From contig NZ_JBIFNP010000001.1 in the NCBI RefSeq assembly GCF_043945595.1, positions 6,138,001 to 6,202,000 of the forward strand: a stretch of DNA of 64,000 bases, read 5' to 3'. Shown piece after piece: positions 35,390 to 45,440 of this stretch. The number at the start of each line of letters is the position of its first letter. Position 1 is the first letter of the stretch. A program made the translations under genes and the position numbers. The DNA comes from Paenibacillus_S sp043945595. Its GTDB lineage: Bacteria > Bacillota > Bacilli > Paenibacillales > NBRC-103111. A model generated the notes under the pieces. That model was not told the origin of the DNA, did no database searches, and worked only from the letters and a program-made list of their open reading frames with translations.

Positions 35390-38300
35390 GTGAACAGATT
35401 GGCTGCTCTTCTACTAAGTATGATCATGACCTTAATGCTGCTGGCCCCTGCCGCCGGCTGGGTCGAATCGGAAGCCGCTCCTGCAGCGCCTGATGCAGCG
35501 AAGCAGTTCGAAGCTTTACGCCAGAAAGGCATCCTGGACGGCGTCGAGGACGGTTCTGCCGGCTTGCACCGTCAGATGACCCGCGCCGAGCTGAGCGCTG
35601 TCCTGGTCCGCTTGCTTAAACTCAAGCCGCGCAGCAGTGCGCCATCCTACGAGGACACAGGCTCCCACTGGGCGCATGAGCAAGGCTACATCGAAGCCGT
35701 GACGGCATCGAAGCTCATGGAGGGCGTCGCCAGCCGCCAGTTTGACCCGGATGGCAAGGTAACGCTGGAGCAATTGGCGGCTACCCTCGTTCGCGCGCTC
35801 GGCCTGCCTGCCGAGACAGACCCTCAATTGACCGGCAAAGTATCCGGCTGGGCCGCAGGCTTCGTAGCTACCGCGCGTAACGCCAAGCTGCTGAGCGAGC
35901 ACCCGGACTATACGCAAGCCGCGACGCGAGACATTTTGACGATGGCGCTGACGGCTGCCGATGCACGCTTGGCTGTCCCGGCCCTATCGGCCGGACCGGC
36001 TGGCGATTGATGAATTCAAGGCGGCCGGAGCACGCAAGCTGCAGGTCACCCTGAACCAGCCCGTAGAGGCGGACAAAGTAACCTTTGAAGTAAAACAGGG
36101 CGATACGGTGCTGGACAGCCAGCCGTCCTTCCAGGAGATGCGCAATGTCGCCGATCTCGTATTCGCCTCGCCGCTCAAGGAAGGCGAGTACACCGTAACG
36201 GTGCAAAGCTCCGATGCAGCCGCCGCTTCGCTGACGGCCCGTACCGTTGTAGAGAAAGAACGGCTGGAGCGTATTGAATTTGCCGCCGCTTCCGACATGC
36301 TGCCAAGAAGCAAACAGGTTTACTTGGAATTTAATGCCATGAATCAATATGGCGAGAAAGGAACCTGGAGCGCCTCACAGTTTGATATTCAAACAGGCCG
36401 TATCCCGTTTGCCAACGTAAGCGGCAAGCAGGCGATCAAGCTGAACCTGGAGGAAGAAGATCAAGATGCGGCCGTTTCCCTCTCCATCCGTCATTCCGAG
36501 TCAGGACTTTCCGCTCAAAAAACGTTTACGGTCGGCGACCTTCCGATGGTTTCCAAAATAGAGATCGGCGAGCTGCTGTTCTCCGGTACGATCAAAAAGC
36601 TGGTTTCGGGAGGCACCGCTTATCTGAAAGTCAAAGCTTTGGACCAATATGGTTATCCGGTTATGGCTATTGATGCGAAGAACCCGGACGGCAAAGAGTA
36701 CGGCCTGAACAGCTCCAGCGGCGTACGCGCGTTGGTGAAGGACAGCTCCGTGCTGACACTCGAGGATCAGCCTTGGTTCGATTACGATAATGACGATTTC
36801 CCGGAATTGAAACTTATCGGCGGTACCGAAGCCGATCAGGTGCGGGAATCGGAGATCACACTATATGCTTTCGGCTCCAGCCAATCGGTGACCCAATCGA
36901 TTCCTTTGACCGTAATTAAAGCTCCCTTCTCCGTGCAGTTCGGCGGCTTCACCAAGACCGTCGCTGTCGGCGACAAGGATGTGGTGCTGCCTCTGATCGT
37001 CAAGGACGACCAGGGAGCCGTGCTGTCCTCGAACGAGGTAGCTGACGGCATCGACCAATTGAACGTGCACAGCACGCTCGGCGGCGCCGCCGATGTCCGG
37101 CTCGAAGCGCAGGGCGCAAACCGCGGTCTGCTGGTCATCACGGGTCTAAAGGAGCGTAGCGGTACCGTGACCGTGGACATTTCAGGCACAACTAAGAAAG
37201 CTTCACTGTCTCTAAACATCCAAGAAGAGCGCTATCCGGCGAAGCTGACGGTCAAGACCGTTATCCCTTCCTATTTTATCCGGGATGCGGAGAACGACTA
37301 CGTCATTTTGATCAAAGACCAGTACGGAGAGCTGATCCGTAATGCGAGCAATGAGTACATTTCCGTTCTCGCAGACGCAGCGGACGCCACCAAGGTTCGC
37401 TCGGATGCCGAGTACAAAATTCACGCCCAGTTCAAAAACATCGGACCCGCCGACGGAAACGGCGCCCTTTACCCGACCTTGGGCCCGATCAAAACAGCCA
37501 TGGATTACCTGGGCACAGGGCGCAGTGCTTCCTCGGACACCCGGGAGGAATTAACGGTAGACGAGAACTTCAACCAAGCTGCCGCAGGAAACCTGAATGG
37601 CTTTAGCATCGGCAATATGTATAACGCCAAAATGACGTTCAAGGGCGATGCCGCCAAAACAGGCACGTACCAGATCGCCTTATCGCTCGTGAAAGTAACG
37701 AATAACAACGGGAAAACCGAAGTGGAGGAGCTTGATAAGCTCACCAAAAATATTGAAATCATCGATGGAACCGATTCCGGCATCACATACCAGGTCGTTC
37801 TGGATACCGCCGTCAACAATACTCTCTATGCGGCTGTAGATGCCTATCGGGACGGAGAAGTGGCCGATGCGACCGTTACGGCGAGCGCCTACGGATTAGT
37901 GAAAGACCGCATCAAACTGGCCAAGGAAGTTATCCTTTCAGCGAAAAAATCCGGACAGGATGTCAGGGTTCCGCTCTCTTGGCTGCATGGTTCGGCAGGT
38001 ACGATCACGTCTTCCAATCCATCGGTTGCCAGCGCCGTATACACCAATACCGGAACGGCGGCAGCTCCCATCTACAAATATTTTGTAATCGGAGATGAGG
38101 AAGGCGCTTCGACCTTAACGTTCATTTACCGGACCGCCAAAGGCGTCGGCACTTCCAAGATCGATATGAAAACAAAGGGCGACCGTCCTGAAATTGTGAG
38201 AACCTCGGGCGGCAAGCCTTACGCTGCCATCGAATACAACAAAATTTCGGGCAAAAAAATGTGGGACTATGCTCTGATGGGTGAGGTTTCACTGGCCGAC

Positions 38301-38534
38301 CAGTATGGGGGCGCCTATAAGAATGATGTTATGGCTGCGCATGTGAACGTTCTTGGCCTGATCTTCTATGTTACGGACATCGTTCATACGACGCCGGCCG
38401 GCGACGATACGATCTCGGTAGATCCCGCCACCGCTGCCTTGACCTACACGGGCGACGGAGATATTGCCAGCTTCACGCTGGTCATCGAAGCGCCGAACGG
38501 GAAAAAGGTACAAACCGTGGTTAATGTGAAGTAA
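35390..38534 (+). pseudogene. Large Fur-box SLH surface protein, one frameshift
   Basis: The signal peptide is MNRLAALLLSMIMTLMLLAP. Up to three S-layer-homology repeats follow in residues 35-195 (MTRAELSAVLVRLLKL, SYEDTGSHWAHEQGYIEAV, KVTLEQLAATLVRALGL). An extra C in CCC at 35982-35984 breaks the frame; removing it joins to VPAYRPDRLAIDEFKAAGAR and a tail of about 845 residues made of Ig-like beta repeats. The joined length is about 1047. SLH repeats would anchor it to cell-wall polymers. The start is GTG 35390 with GGGAGG nine bases upstream. Its role may be iron capture, adhesion or S-layer maintenance under iron limitation; no heme-binding domain is recognised. Confidence 0.8.
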
Positions 38535-38539
38535 ATTGT

Positions 38540-38579
38540 AAAAAGCGTACTTTCCTTAGAGGGAGAGTGCGCTTTTTTT
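38540..38579 (+). terminator. Intrinsic terminator after the SLH protein gene
   Basis: Stem AAAGCGTACTTTCC / GGGAGAGTGCGCTTT followed by a T run. Confidence 0.85.
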
Positions 38580-38667
38580 CAAAACAACATCAAAAAAAGG
38601 ATATCCCGCCCTAAAAAACGAACTAGTTAACTATAACCTTAACCAATGAATGGAGGATTACTGCCGT

Positions 38668-39489
38668 ATGATACCCGAAGGAGTTAACAAGAATAACGTG
38701 GACCGCTTCCTTGGATTTGAGGATGAATATGACCGTCACCGTCCCGAAGCGCCGTCCATGATGGTTGATCTGCTGAGCCACTACTTAGGTAGAAAGCCGG
38801 AGCTCGTCGTCGATCTTGGCAGCGGAACCGGTCTCTCCTCCTTTGTATGGAAGCATCACGCCGCCCAAATTATCGGAGTGGAGCCCAATGATGACATGCG
38901 GGGCAAAGCTCTGGACAAAAAAAACCGCCAGTCCGACGCCGGCGCGGTCACGTTCATTCCCGGCTATTCGAACCAGCTTGATCTGGAGGATAGCTCGGCG
39001 GATATCATCACCTGCTCCCAGTCGTTTCACTGGATGGAGCCGGTCAGCACGCTGCGAGAGGCTTCCCGTGTGCTTAGAGAAGGCGGCGTTTTCGCCGCTT
39101 ACGATTGCGATTGGCCGCCCATCGCCTCTTGGGAGGTCGAGGAAGCCTTCACCTCGCTGCACCAAAAGGCCGATGAAATCATCGCCCGGCATACCGCTCC
39201 CGAAGAGCGTGCCAACAAGCGGAATAAAGAGGAGCATCTGCGCTACCTGCGGGAAAGCGGACAGTTCCGTTTCACCAAAGAGGTCGTTTTTCACCATAAA
39301 GAAACGTGCGATGCGGCCAGATACATCGGGCTGGCTTTAAGCCAAGGCGGGGTACGTACCGTCATGAAGCTGGGCTCGGATGAATTGAACGGGCATATCG
39401 AGCAGCTGCACAACCGCGCCGAAGCCTACTTTAAAGATCATGCCAACGAGGTTATTTTCTGCTACCGTATGCGGCTCGGTATTAAGTAG
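38668..39489 (+). CDS. Class I SAM-dependent methyltransferase
   Basis: A 273-residue methyltransferase. VVDLGSGTGLSSF is motif I (SAM binding), VEPNDDMRG carries the acidic motif II residue, ITCSQSFHWM is motif IV and VLREGGVFAAYD motif VI. It belongs to the broad UbiE/MetW-like group, with unknown substrate. ATG 38668 is chosen for GGAGG eleven bases upstream; an ATG at 38650 precedes that site. A TAGTTAACTA palindrome lies about 35 bases upstream. Confidence 0.87.
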   Translation: MIPEGVNKNNVDRFLGFEDEYDRHRPEAPSMMVDLLSHYLGRKPELVVDLGSGTGLSSFVWKHHAAQIIGVEPNDDMRGKALDKKNRQSDAGAVTFIPGYSNQLDLEDSSADIITCSQSFHWMEPVSTLREASRVLREGGVFAAYDCDWPPIASWEVEEAFTSLHQKADEIIARHTAPEERANKRNKEEHLRYLRESGQFRFTKEVVFHHKETCDAARYIGLALSQGGVRTVMKLGSDELNGHIEQLHNRAEAYFKDHANEVIFCYRMRLGIK

Positions 39490-39809
39490 ACACCTTCCCC
39501 CTGCTAGCGGCTTGTATTTATACTTAAGCCCTGCCTTTCCGGTTCCTTGTCTTTTTGTCCAGGCAGCCGGAGATTTTTTTTCCTGTTCTCCTTAAAACGC
39601 AATTTCATTCAACGCATAACCGGTCATCCTCCTCTTTTTTATTCCGGATGGATCATTATAAAGTCACCTCTCACCTTTTCTACTGAAGGCCCCTGCATAA
39701 ATTAGCTTCAAAACCATTGACAATCAAAGCGGACTAGAGGTATGATCCTCCTTAATTAACTAGTTATTCTATCGGAATAATATAATTTTATTGCAAAGGA
39801 GTTTTTTGA
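39490..39809 (+). promoter_or_regulatory. Intergenic region with promoter and palindrome for the second SLH gene
   Basis: TTGACA (39717-39722) and TATGAT (39741-39746), 18 bases apart, form a good sigma-A promoter. The palindrome TAACTAGTTA (39757-39766) lies at about +5 and resembles the one upstream of the methyltransferase. No gene is seen in 39490-39716. Confidence 0.6.
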
Positions 39810-41201
39810 ATGAATGTCCACTTTCCTGTAATGAAGAAGCATTCCAGGAGACTTGTCTCCCTCTCTCTCGGCACCGCCTTCCTGCTGACCGCCTGGTTGT
39901 CCTCGACACCGGCGTACGCGGAAGAGCAGCACGGCGCTTCCCAGCCGTCCGTCTCAGAATACCGTCAGTATCTGCAGGATAACTATGCGATCACCCTGCC
40001 CTCTACATTAACGAGAGGCGATTTCATTCAGGACGTGGCTAAGACGCTGCGCCTAGAGCCCGCTGCAGCCGATGGCAAGTTCGACGATCTCCAGCCAGGC
40101 GAACCGCTGTATGCCGCTGCTTTGGCTTTAAATCAACGGGGGATTCTGACAAGCTCCTCCGTCGCAGCATCGCAGCCGCTCACCGAGGAAGCCGCCGTCT
40201 TTATCGCCTTGAAGGCCGCAGACCTTAAGGAACTGGCTTATACATACCCGGAAGCTAAAGCTGCTTCGGCCTTGACCAAGCTTCATATCGATTATCCCAA
40301 CGGTAATGGCCATGCCCTTACTCTCCAAGCGGCACAGGAGCTGGCAGCGGCCGTGGATACCGGTCTGCTTCCGGCGGCGTACTACGACGGCTTCCGGCTG
40401 GGCCAGCCGGCTTCGGACGAGTTCTCTGCCGTCCTGCTCGGACAGCTGCTGTCCTTCAAGGGCGAATACAAGAATTATCTCGGCTCCGTGAATGATGCCG
40501 ATATTTATTCCAAGCTGTACAAGGCTTACAAGGCTGAAAATCTCATTCAGGTGTCGGAGCTGCAGTCCGTCGTCGACGAGGCGCTCAAGCAAAATCTTGT
40601 GACGGGCTACAATCTGAAGGATTCCCGCTTCAGCGCCAACTTCGACGCCAAGCTGTCGCTTACCTACGGCCACGATGACATTACCCATGCCGTTCAGCTG
40701 ATCGGTCTGCTGCGGAGCGAAGGCATTGAGGCCAAGGTGCAGCTTGAGCCCAAAACGTCCGCCTTCATCTACTTGAAAGAATGGGGCGAACCGAAGCAGA
40801 CGGACAGCTATAAGGTCGTCCAGATCGAGAACGGCAACTTTATCGCCTATGCGAAGGAATACGACATCGCCTTCGAGTTCAATACGTCGGAGCAGAAAGC
40901 CAAGTTCCAGGAGCTCGTTTTCCAATATGCCAAAAAGAACAGCGAGGACGCCCCCGGCCTCATCGCAAGCTCCTGGTGGCAGCCGCTTTACTACTCGCTG
41001 ACCGAGATACAGGATTACAAGGAAATCGCGAACAACAAAATAACGAAAGGGCCTTATTACGCCCAGTCGTTCTCGCTTCCGAACCAGACGGAGACTATCG
41101 CGGCAGGGCTGAAAAAGCTGAGTCCGGACGTACAGGTGGAATCGTACCGCTTCTGGGTCGATACCCCTTTCTATAACTACCTGCTTGGAGATTACAAGTA
41201 A
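39810..41201 (+). CDS. Exported protein with N-terminal SLH-like repeats
   Basis: A 463-residue protein. A basic N-terminus and hydrophobic core (LVSLSLGTAFLLTAWLSSTP, cleaved near AYAEE) make a signal peptide. Residues 45-195 hold degenerate S-layer-homology repeats (LTRGDFIQDVAKTLRLEP, FDDLQPGEPLYAAALALNQR, QPLTEEAAVFIALKAADL). The C-terminal 260 residues form an unrecognised domain (SANFDAKLSLTYGHDDITHA, QPLYYSLTEIQDYKEIANN). AAAGGAG precedes the ATG. Nearby SLH proteins suggest a cell-surface role. Confidence 0.7.
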   Translation: MNVHFPVMKKHSRRLVSLSLGTAFLLTAWLSSTPAYAEEQHGASQPSVSEYRQYLQDNYAITLPSTLTRGDFIQDVAKTLRLEPAAADGKFDDLQPGEPLYAAALALNQRGILTSSSVAASQPLTEEAAVFIALKAADLKELAYTYPEAKAASALTKLHIDYPNGNGHALTLQAAQELAAAVDTGLLPAAYYDGFRLGQPASDEFSAVLLGQLLSFKGEYKNYLGSVNDADIYSKLYKAYKAENLIQVSELQSVVDEALKQNLVTGYNLKDSRFSANFDAKLSLTYGHDDITHAVQLIGLLRSEGIEAKVQLEPKTSAFIYLKEWGEPKQTDSYKVVQIENGNFIAYAKEYDIAFEFNTSEQKAKFQELVFQYAKKNSEDAPGLIASSWWQPLYYSLTEIQDYKEIANNKITKGPYYAQSFSLPNQTETIAAGLKKLSPDVQVESYRFWVDTPFYNYLLGDYK

Positions 41202-41260
41202 GGATAACGCCTTTTGCACGAACAAGCCTCCCACGCCGCTTTAGCTTCAGTGAACCGCAT

Positions 41261-41306
41261 CCCCGACTGTGGACTATTTCTAACAGTTGGGGGCGCTTCT
41301 CTTTTT
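41261..41306 (+). terminator. Terminator after the second SLH gene
   Basis: Stem CCCCGACTGT / AACAGTTGGGG (one mismatch), then TTCTCTTTTT. Confidence 0.65.
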
Positions 41307-41395
41307 AGCTTCAGCGGAGCTGGAGGCTTGCTTGGTATCATTTGCCGATGACGAAACGGCGTATCCGTCCGTTAACGTTAAGTTTAAATTTCAGG

Positions 41396-42679
41396 TTAAG
41401 CTTGAGCCGCTTCCTGTACGGTCCCCTGCTTAACGGCGGATGCGTACTCGCGCCCCTTCGCCTTGTCATATTGTCCTTCCCATTTGGACATGACGACAGC
41501 AGCCAGAGAGTTGCCGAGTACATTGACAACCGTACGGGCCATATCCAGCAGACGGTCGATCCCGGCGATGAAGGCCAGTCCTTCAATCGGAATATTGACC
41601 GAGCCCAGCGTCGCAAGCAGCACGACGAAGCTGACGCCCGGCACGCCGGCGATTCCTTTGGAGGAAACCATCAGCACAAGCAGAAGGGTGATCTGGGTGC
41701 TGATCGGCAGATCGATGCCGTACATCTGTGCAATAAAAATGGCGGCCAATGCCTGATACAGGGTAGATCCGTCGAGGTTGAACGAATAGCCCGTCGGAAT
41801 TACAAAGGAAGTAATCGCCTTGGGACAGCCGAATTTCTCCATCTTCTCCATAATCTTAGGCAGCACGCTTTCCGAGCTGGCCGTCGAATAGGCGAGCAGC
41901 AGCTCGCTTTTCAATATTTTGATCAGCGTCAGGATGCTCGTGCCGCACATTTTGGCGATAATCCCGAATACGACAAGAATGAAGAACAGCATAGCTCCGT
42001 ACACCGAAAGCACCAGCTTACCGAGCGGAATCAGCGATGTGACGCCGAACTTGGATACCGTGACGCCAATCAGCGCGAAGACACCGATCGGAGCAAAATT
42101 CATAATTTTATTCGTCACCCAGAACATCGCATCGGCGACGCCCTCGAAGAAATGAATGACCGGCTTACCTTTCTCTCCGATAGCTGCAACTCCCAAACCG
42201 AACATCACCGCAAAGAAGATAATCGCCAGCATATCTCCCGCGGCAAGAGATTGAACGATGTTCGTCGGCACAATATTGACGATCGTATCAATGAAATTAT
42301 GCCCGACTTTATCGGTTGTCTCCACATACGTGTGGATATCGCTTTTGGCCAGGTGCGTCATATCGACTCCCTTACCGGGCTTCAGCAGATTGGCTGCAAG
42401 CAGTCCGACAATAATGGCTATCGTGGTGACGATTTCAAAATATAAGATCGACTTGCCGCCGAGCTTCCCCAGCTTCTTCATATCGCCGACGCCCGCGACG
42501 CCCACGATCAGAGTAGAAATAACAATTGGCACGACGATCATTTTAATTAACCGTATAAAAATATCGCCGGCAGGCTTGAAGTAGGTAGCTATAGCCGGAT
42601 TCCCGTAAAACAAGGCGCCGACAAGAATACCCAAGGCCAGTCCGATAAAAATTTGCGCTGCCAGCCCGATCTTTCTCAT
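41396..42679 (-). CDS. gltP: Glutamate/aspartate:cation symporter (DAACS family)
   Basis: A 427-residue symporter with eight membrane helices and two hairpins. Signatures: IRLIKMIVVPIVISTLIVG, the Ser-rich hairpin YSTASSESVLPKI, FVIPTGYSFNLDGSTLYQAL (substrate and cation binding), and IAGIDRLLDMARTVVNVLGN (Asp and Arg/Asn for the alpha-carboxylate and amino group). It takes up glutamate or other C4/C5 dicarboxylates with H+ or Na+. ATG 42679 is chosen for AAAGGAGGG; the longer frame to 42715 is not needed. It is divergent from glnK-glnL, with a GlnL-box-like site between. Confidence 0.9.
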   Translation of the reverse strand: MRKIGLAAQIFIGLALGILVGALFYGNPAIATYFKPAGDIFIRLIKMIVVPIVISTLIVGVAGVGDMKKLGKLGGKSILYFEIVTTIAIIVGLLAANLLKPGKGVDMTHLAKSDIHTYVETTDKVGHNFIDTIVNIVPTNIVQSLAAGDMLAIIFFAVMFGLGVAAIGEKGKPVIHFFEGVADAMFWVTNKIMNFAPIGVFALIGVTVSKFGVTSLIPLGKLVLSVYGAMLFFILVVFGIIAKMCGTSILTLIKILKSELLLAYSTASSESVLPKIMEKMEKFGCPKAITSFVIPTGYSFNLDGSTLYQALAAIFIAQMYGIDLPISTQITLLLVLMVSSKGIAGVPGVSFVVLLATLGSVNIPIEGLAFIAGIDRLLDMARTVVNVLGNSLAAVVMSKWEGQYDKAKGREYASAVKQGTVQEAAQA

Positions 42680-42743
42680 ATCTATGCCCTCCTTTAAGTT
42701 TCGGTAGATTTTCATTTGTTTAACCTATTGTAAAGTCCACCCT

Positions 42744-42759
42744 ACGAAAATCGACAAAA
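42744..42759 (-). promoter_or_regulatory. GlnL-box-like direct repeat upstream of gltP
   Basis: Read on the minus strand: TTTTGT-CGAT-TTTCGT. The B. subtilis GlnL site is the direct repeat TTTTGT-N4-TTTTGT, so this differs at one position. It is 64 bases upstream of the gltP start. Confidence 0.6.
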
Positions 42760-42921
42760 ATCTACGGGCCTTGTTTAAAATCGCCTTAAGATACGGAATC
42801 TATGAAAAGCTCGGATTAGGAAGCAGCGTCCTCTCTGCATGACGCGGCGTATTTTCACAAATCAAAAACTTCGGTACAATACTATACAGCTTGATGACTC
42901 ATAGCTTGGGAAGTGCTGTTC

Positions 42922-44214
42922 ATGAACGAACGTTTTGCCGCCTTTTTCCTCATGCTGCTTGCGGTTCCTTTAGCGGGCGAAGTCAAATTTTACCCGTTTC
43001 AGGATGACTTTCGCATCAGCCTGGGAACGCCTGTTTTTTTCTTTTTTCTGCTGTGGATCCGCAAGGTGCCGCCCTATTTATCCGGGTTTGCCGCCGGGGC
43101 GGGCGTCGTGCTCTTCCGCATCGTCTGGGATTTGCTGCTTTATCCCACCGGGCTTTCGCAGCTCGAGCTGTTCCGGCTGCATGCGCCGGTGTTCTTTTAC
43201 TATTTCGCCTATGCCTGCTTGTTCCAGCTGCTGCAGCTGAACCGCGAGCCCTACCGCCCGCTCCGGGTCGGCGCTCTGGACATTGTGATCGAAACCATTG
43301 CAAGCTTTACCGAGCTGTCCGTCCGCCATTCGGTCGCCGAGGAGTGGGCGCGGCTGGCCTCTTACAGCGAAATCATGCTGATCGCTTTGATCCGCAGCTT
43401 TTTCGTGCTGGGCTTTTACAATATGATCCGGCTGCGCCAGGCCGTGCTGAGTGAAGAACAGCAGCGCGCACAGAAGGAACAGGTGCTTGTGCTCATTTCC
43501 AATCTGTACGAGGAAACCGTTCAGCTCAAAAAAACGCTGGGCGACGCGGAAGCCATCACAAGGGACGGCTACGAATTGTACCGCGAGCTGCAAAATACAG
43601 GGCCAGCCGACGAGCTTCGTATTTGCGAAATGGCGCAAAAAGCGCTGCGCATCTCCGGTCAGGTCCATGAGATCAAAAAGGACAATCAGCGCATTTATGC
43701 GGGCTTGTCCAAGCTGATTCATGAGGAAAATGCGGGAGATTACATGGAAGCCGCGGCCATCGGGCAGCTGATCGTGCGAACGAACCGCAACTATGCCGCC
43801 GGCCTCGGCAAATCTATCGAGTTTCGATTAACCGTAGATGAGAGCCTGCCCCCGCTGCATATTTTCACCATGCTGTCTTTGGTCAACAACCTTACAGCCA
43901 ATGCGGTAGAGGCTATCCGGGAGCAGGGCATCATTTGGATTGAGGCTTATCTTGAGGAGGAATGGCTGCGGGTCCGCGTATCCGATAACGGCCCCGGCAT
44001 TCCGGCCAAGCGCCGGGACCGTATTTTCACACCGGGCTATACGACCAAATATGACACGCTTGGTCAGCCCTCGACCGGCATGGGTTTATATTATATTCAA
44101 CAGGTAGCTAAGGAGCTTGGAGGCCGCGTCATCGTCGAGGACGGCGGCAATGATGGCGCTACGACAGCGTTGACGATCCAGCTCCCCCTCAGCCCGTTAA
44201 CGAAGAAAGGATAA
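42922..44214 (+). CDS. glnK: GlnK-like sensor histidine kinase
   Basis: A 430-residue kinase. The first ~180 residues hold about five or six membrane segments without a large external loop. A cytoplasmic coiled segment (SEEQQRAQKEQVLVLISNLY) follows, and then a HATPase domain with N-box LVNNLTANAVEAI, G1 VSDNGPGIP and G2 STGMGLYYIQQVAKELGG. The phospho-accepting His is likely in the IKKDNQRIYAGLSKLIHEEN region, an atypical H-box as in the GlnK/DcuS-type group. ATG 42922 is chosen over GTG 42913 for GGGAAGTG spacing. The response regulator starts 4 bases after its stop. Confidence 0.85.
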   Translation: MNERFAAFFLMLLAVPLAGEVKFYPFQDDFRISLGTPVFFFFLLWIRKVPPYLSGFAAGAGVVLFRIVWDLLLYPTGLSQLELFRLHAPVFFYYFAYACLFQLLQLNREPYRPLRVGALDIVIETIASFTELSVRHSVAEEWARLASYSEIMLIALIRSFFVLGFYNMIRLRQAVLSEEQQRAQKEQVLVLISNLYEETVQLKKTLGDAEAITRDGYELYRELQNTGPADELRICEMAQKALRISGQVHEIKKDNQRIYAGLSKLIHEENAGDYMEAAAIGQLIVRTNRNYAAGLGKSIEFRLTVDESLPPLHIFTMLSLVNNLTANAVEAIREQGIIWIEAYLEEEWLRVRVSDNGPGIPAKRRDRIFTPGYTTKYDTLGQPSTGMGLYYIQQVAKELGGRVIVEDGGNDGATTALTIQLPLSPLTKKG

Positions 44215-44218
44215 TCGC

Positions 44219-45142
44219 ATGCGTTTTTTTATTGTGGATGACGACCGTGGGGTCCGCTCCATGCTTGCCGACCTGATTGAAGATGAAGCCTTGGGTGAGA
44301 TCGTCGGCGAAGCGGAGGACGGTTCTCAAGTAGATTACGAGTGGCTTAATCTGAAGAAAATCGATATTCTGCTAATCGATTTGCTAATGCCTGTCAGAGA
44401 CGGCATTCAGACCGTACGGGAGATCGCCCCGCATTTTACGGGAAAGATTATCATGATCTCCCAGATCGAAACAAAAGATATGATTGGCGAGGCCTACTCG
44501 CTGGGTATCGAATATTACATAGCCAAGCCGATCAACCGGCTGGAGGTACTCGCGGTGATCCGTAAAGTCGAGGAACGGCTCCGCCTGCAAAAATCGATTC
44601 ATACGATCCAGAAAACGCTGCAGGTACTCGACTTCAGCCAACCGCAGGCCCGGCTTGAGCCTGCTTATTCGGAGCCAGGGATCGTGGCGGCCGGGAGGTC
44701 CCTGCTGTCCGAGCTCGGCATGCTCGGGGAGAGCGGGAGCAAGGACCTGCTGCATCTGCTGGAGCGTTTATACCAGTACGATATGCAGAACGATATGCCT
44801 CATGCGTTCCCGCCGCTGAAGGATCTGTTTCGCAGCGCAGCGGTCAAGCAGCTTGGAGCGGATGCTGCTGAAACGGAGATCAGCAAGGAGATTAAGGCAG
44901 CCGAGCAGCGGGTCCGCAGAGCGATCCTGCACACCTTGAACCATGTAGCTTCCTTGGGTTTGACCGATTACTCGAATCCCAAGTTCGAAAATTATGCGTC
45001 CAAATATTTCGAGTTTACCGAGGTCCGCAAAAAAATGCTCGAGCTCCAGCATGCCGCGGAGCCGGCCCTGTCGCCGACGCGTATCAATACGAAAAAGTTC
45101 GTGCAAGTATTATATTTGGAGGCCAAGCGGCTGATGCATTAG
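44219..45142 (+). CDS. glnL: GlnL-like response regulator with YcbB domain
   Basis: A 307-residue regulator. The receiver (residues 1-120) has DDD at 7-9, phospho-acceptor in ILLIDLLMPVRDG, and the lysine of IAKPINRLEV. The C-terminal domain (160-300) is the YcbB-type DNA-binding domain: RRAILHTLNHVASLGLTDYS, NPKFENYASKYFEF. The whole protein is highly like B. subtilis GlnL (YcbB), which with GlnK activates glutamine uptake genes. It is paired with glnK and divergent from gltP, so glutamate or dicarboxylate uptake is the likely target. Confidence 0.92.
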   Translation: MRFFIVDDDRGVRSMLADLIEDEALGEIVGEAEDGSQVDYEWLNLKKIDILLIDLLMPVRDGIQTVREIAPHFTGKIIMISQIETKDMIGEAYSLGIEYYIAKPINRLEVLAVIRKVEERLRLQKSIHTIQKTLQVLDFSQPQARLEPAYSEPGIVAAGRSLLSELGMLGESGSKDLLHLLERLYQYDMQNDMPHAFPPLKDLFRSAAVKQLGADAAETEISKEIKAAEQRVRRAILHTLNHVASLGLTDYSNPKFENYASKYFEFTEVRKKMLELQHAAEPALSPTRINTKKFVQVLYLEAKRLMH

Positions 45143-45440
45143 CTGACGCTGCCCGCAGACACGCTTACTAGTGGAAGAAGCCTCACTCCGTGCAAAGGCA
45201 CCCTTCTTTTGCCCGCGTGATGTGACCGGAGAGAAAAGATTAAGCAGCGAATTTCCAGCGGCGCTTACTTGTGAATTTATCCACTTGTGGATATGTGAAT
45301 AAATAGTTGAAAAGGGCAGCAATATCAAGGTCTATAGGCTGTTGGTAATGTGCATAACACTGTGGATAAACGGGCGTAACCTTGTCCGCATCCGGCAATG
45401 CTGGTATGCTCTTATTACCATAGAAGGAAAGGTGAACCAG
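45143..45440. promoter_or_regulatory. Intergenic region with clustered DnaA-box-like sequences
   Basis: Matches to TTATNCACA: TTATCCACT (45277-45285, one off), ATATCCACA on the minus strand (45286-45294, one off), TTATGCACA (minus, 45349-45357, exact) and TTATCCACA (minus, 45361-45369, exact). The last two are 12 bases apart in the same orientation. No AT-rich unwinding element or replication gene is adjacent. Confidence 0.55.
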
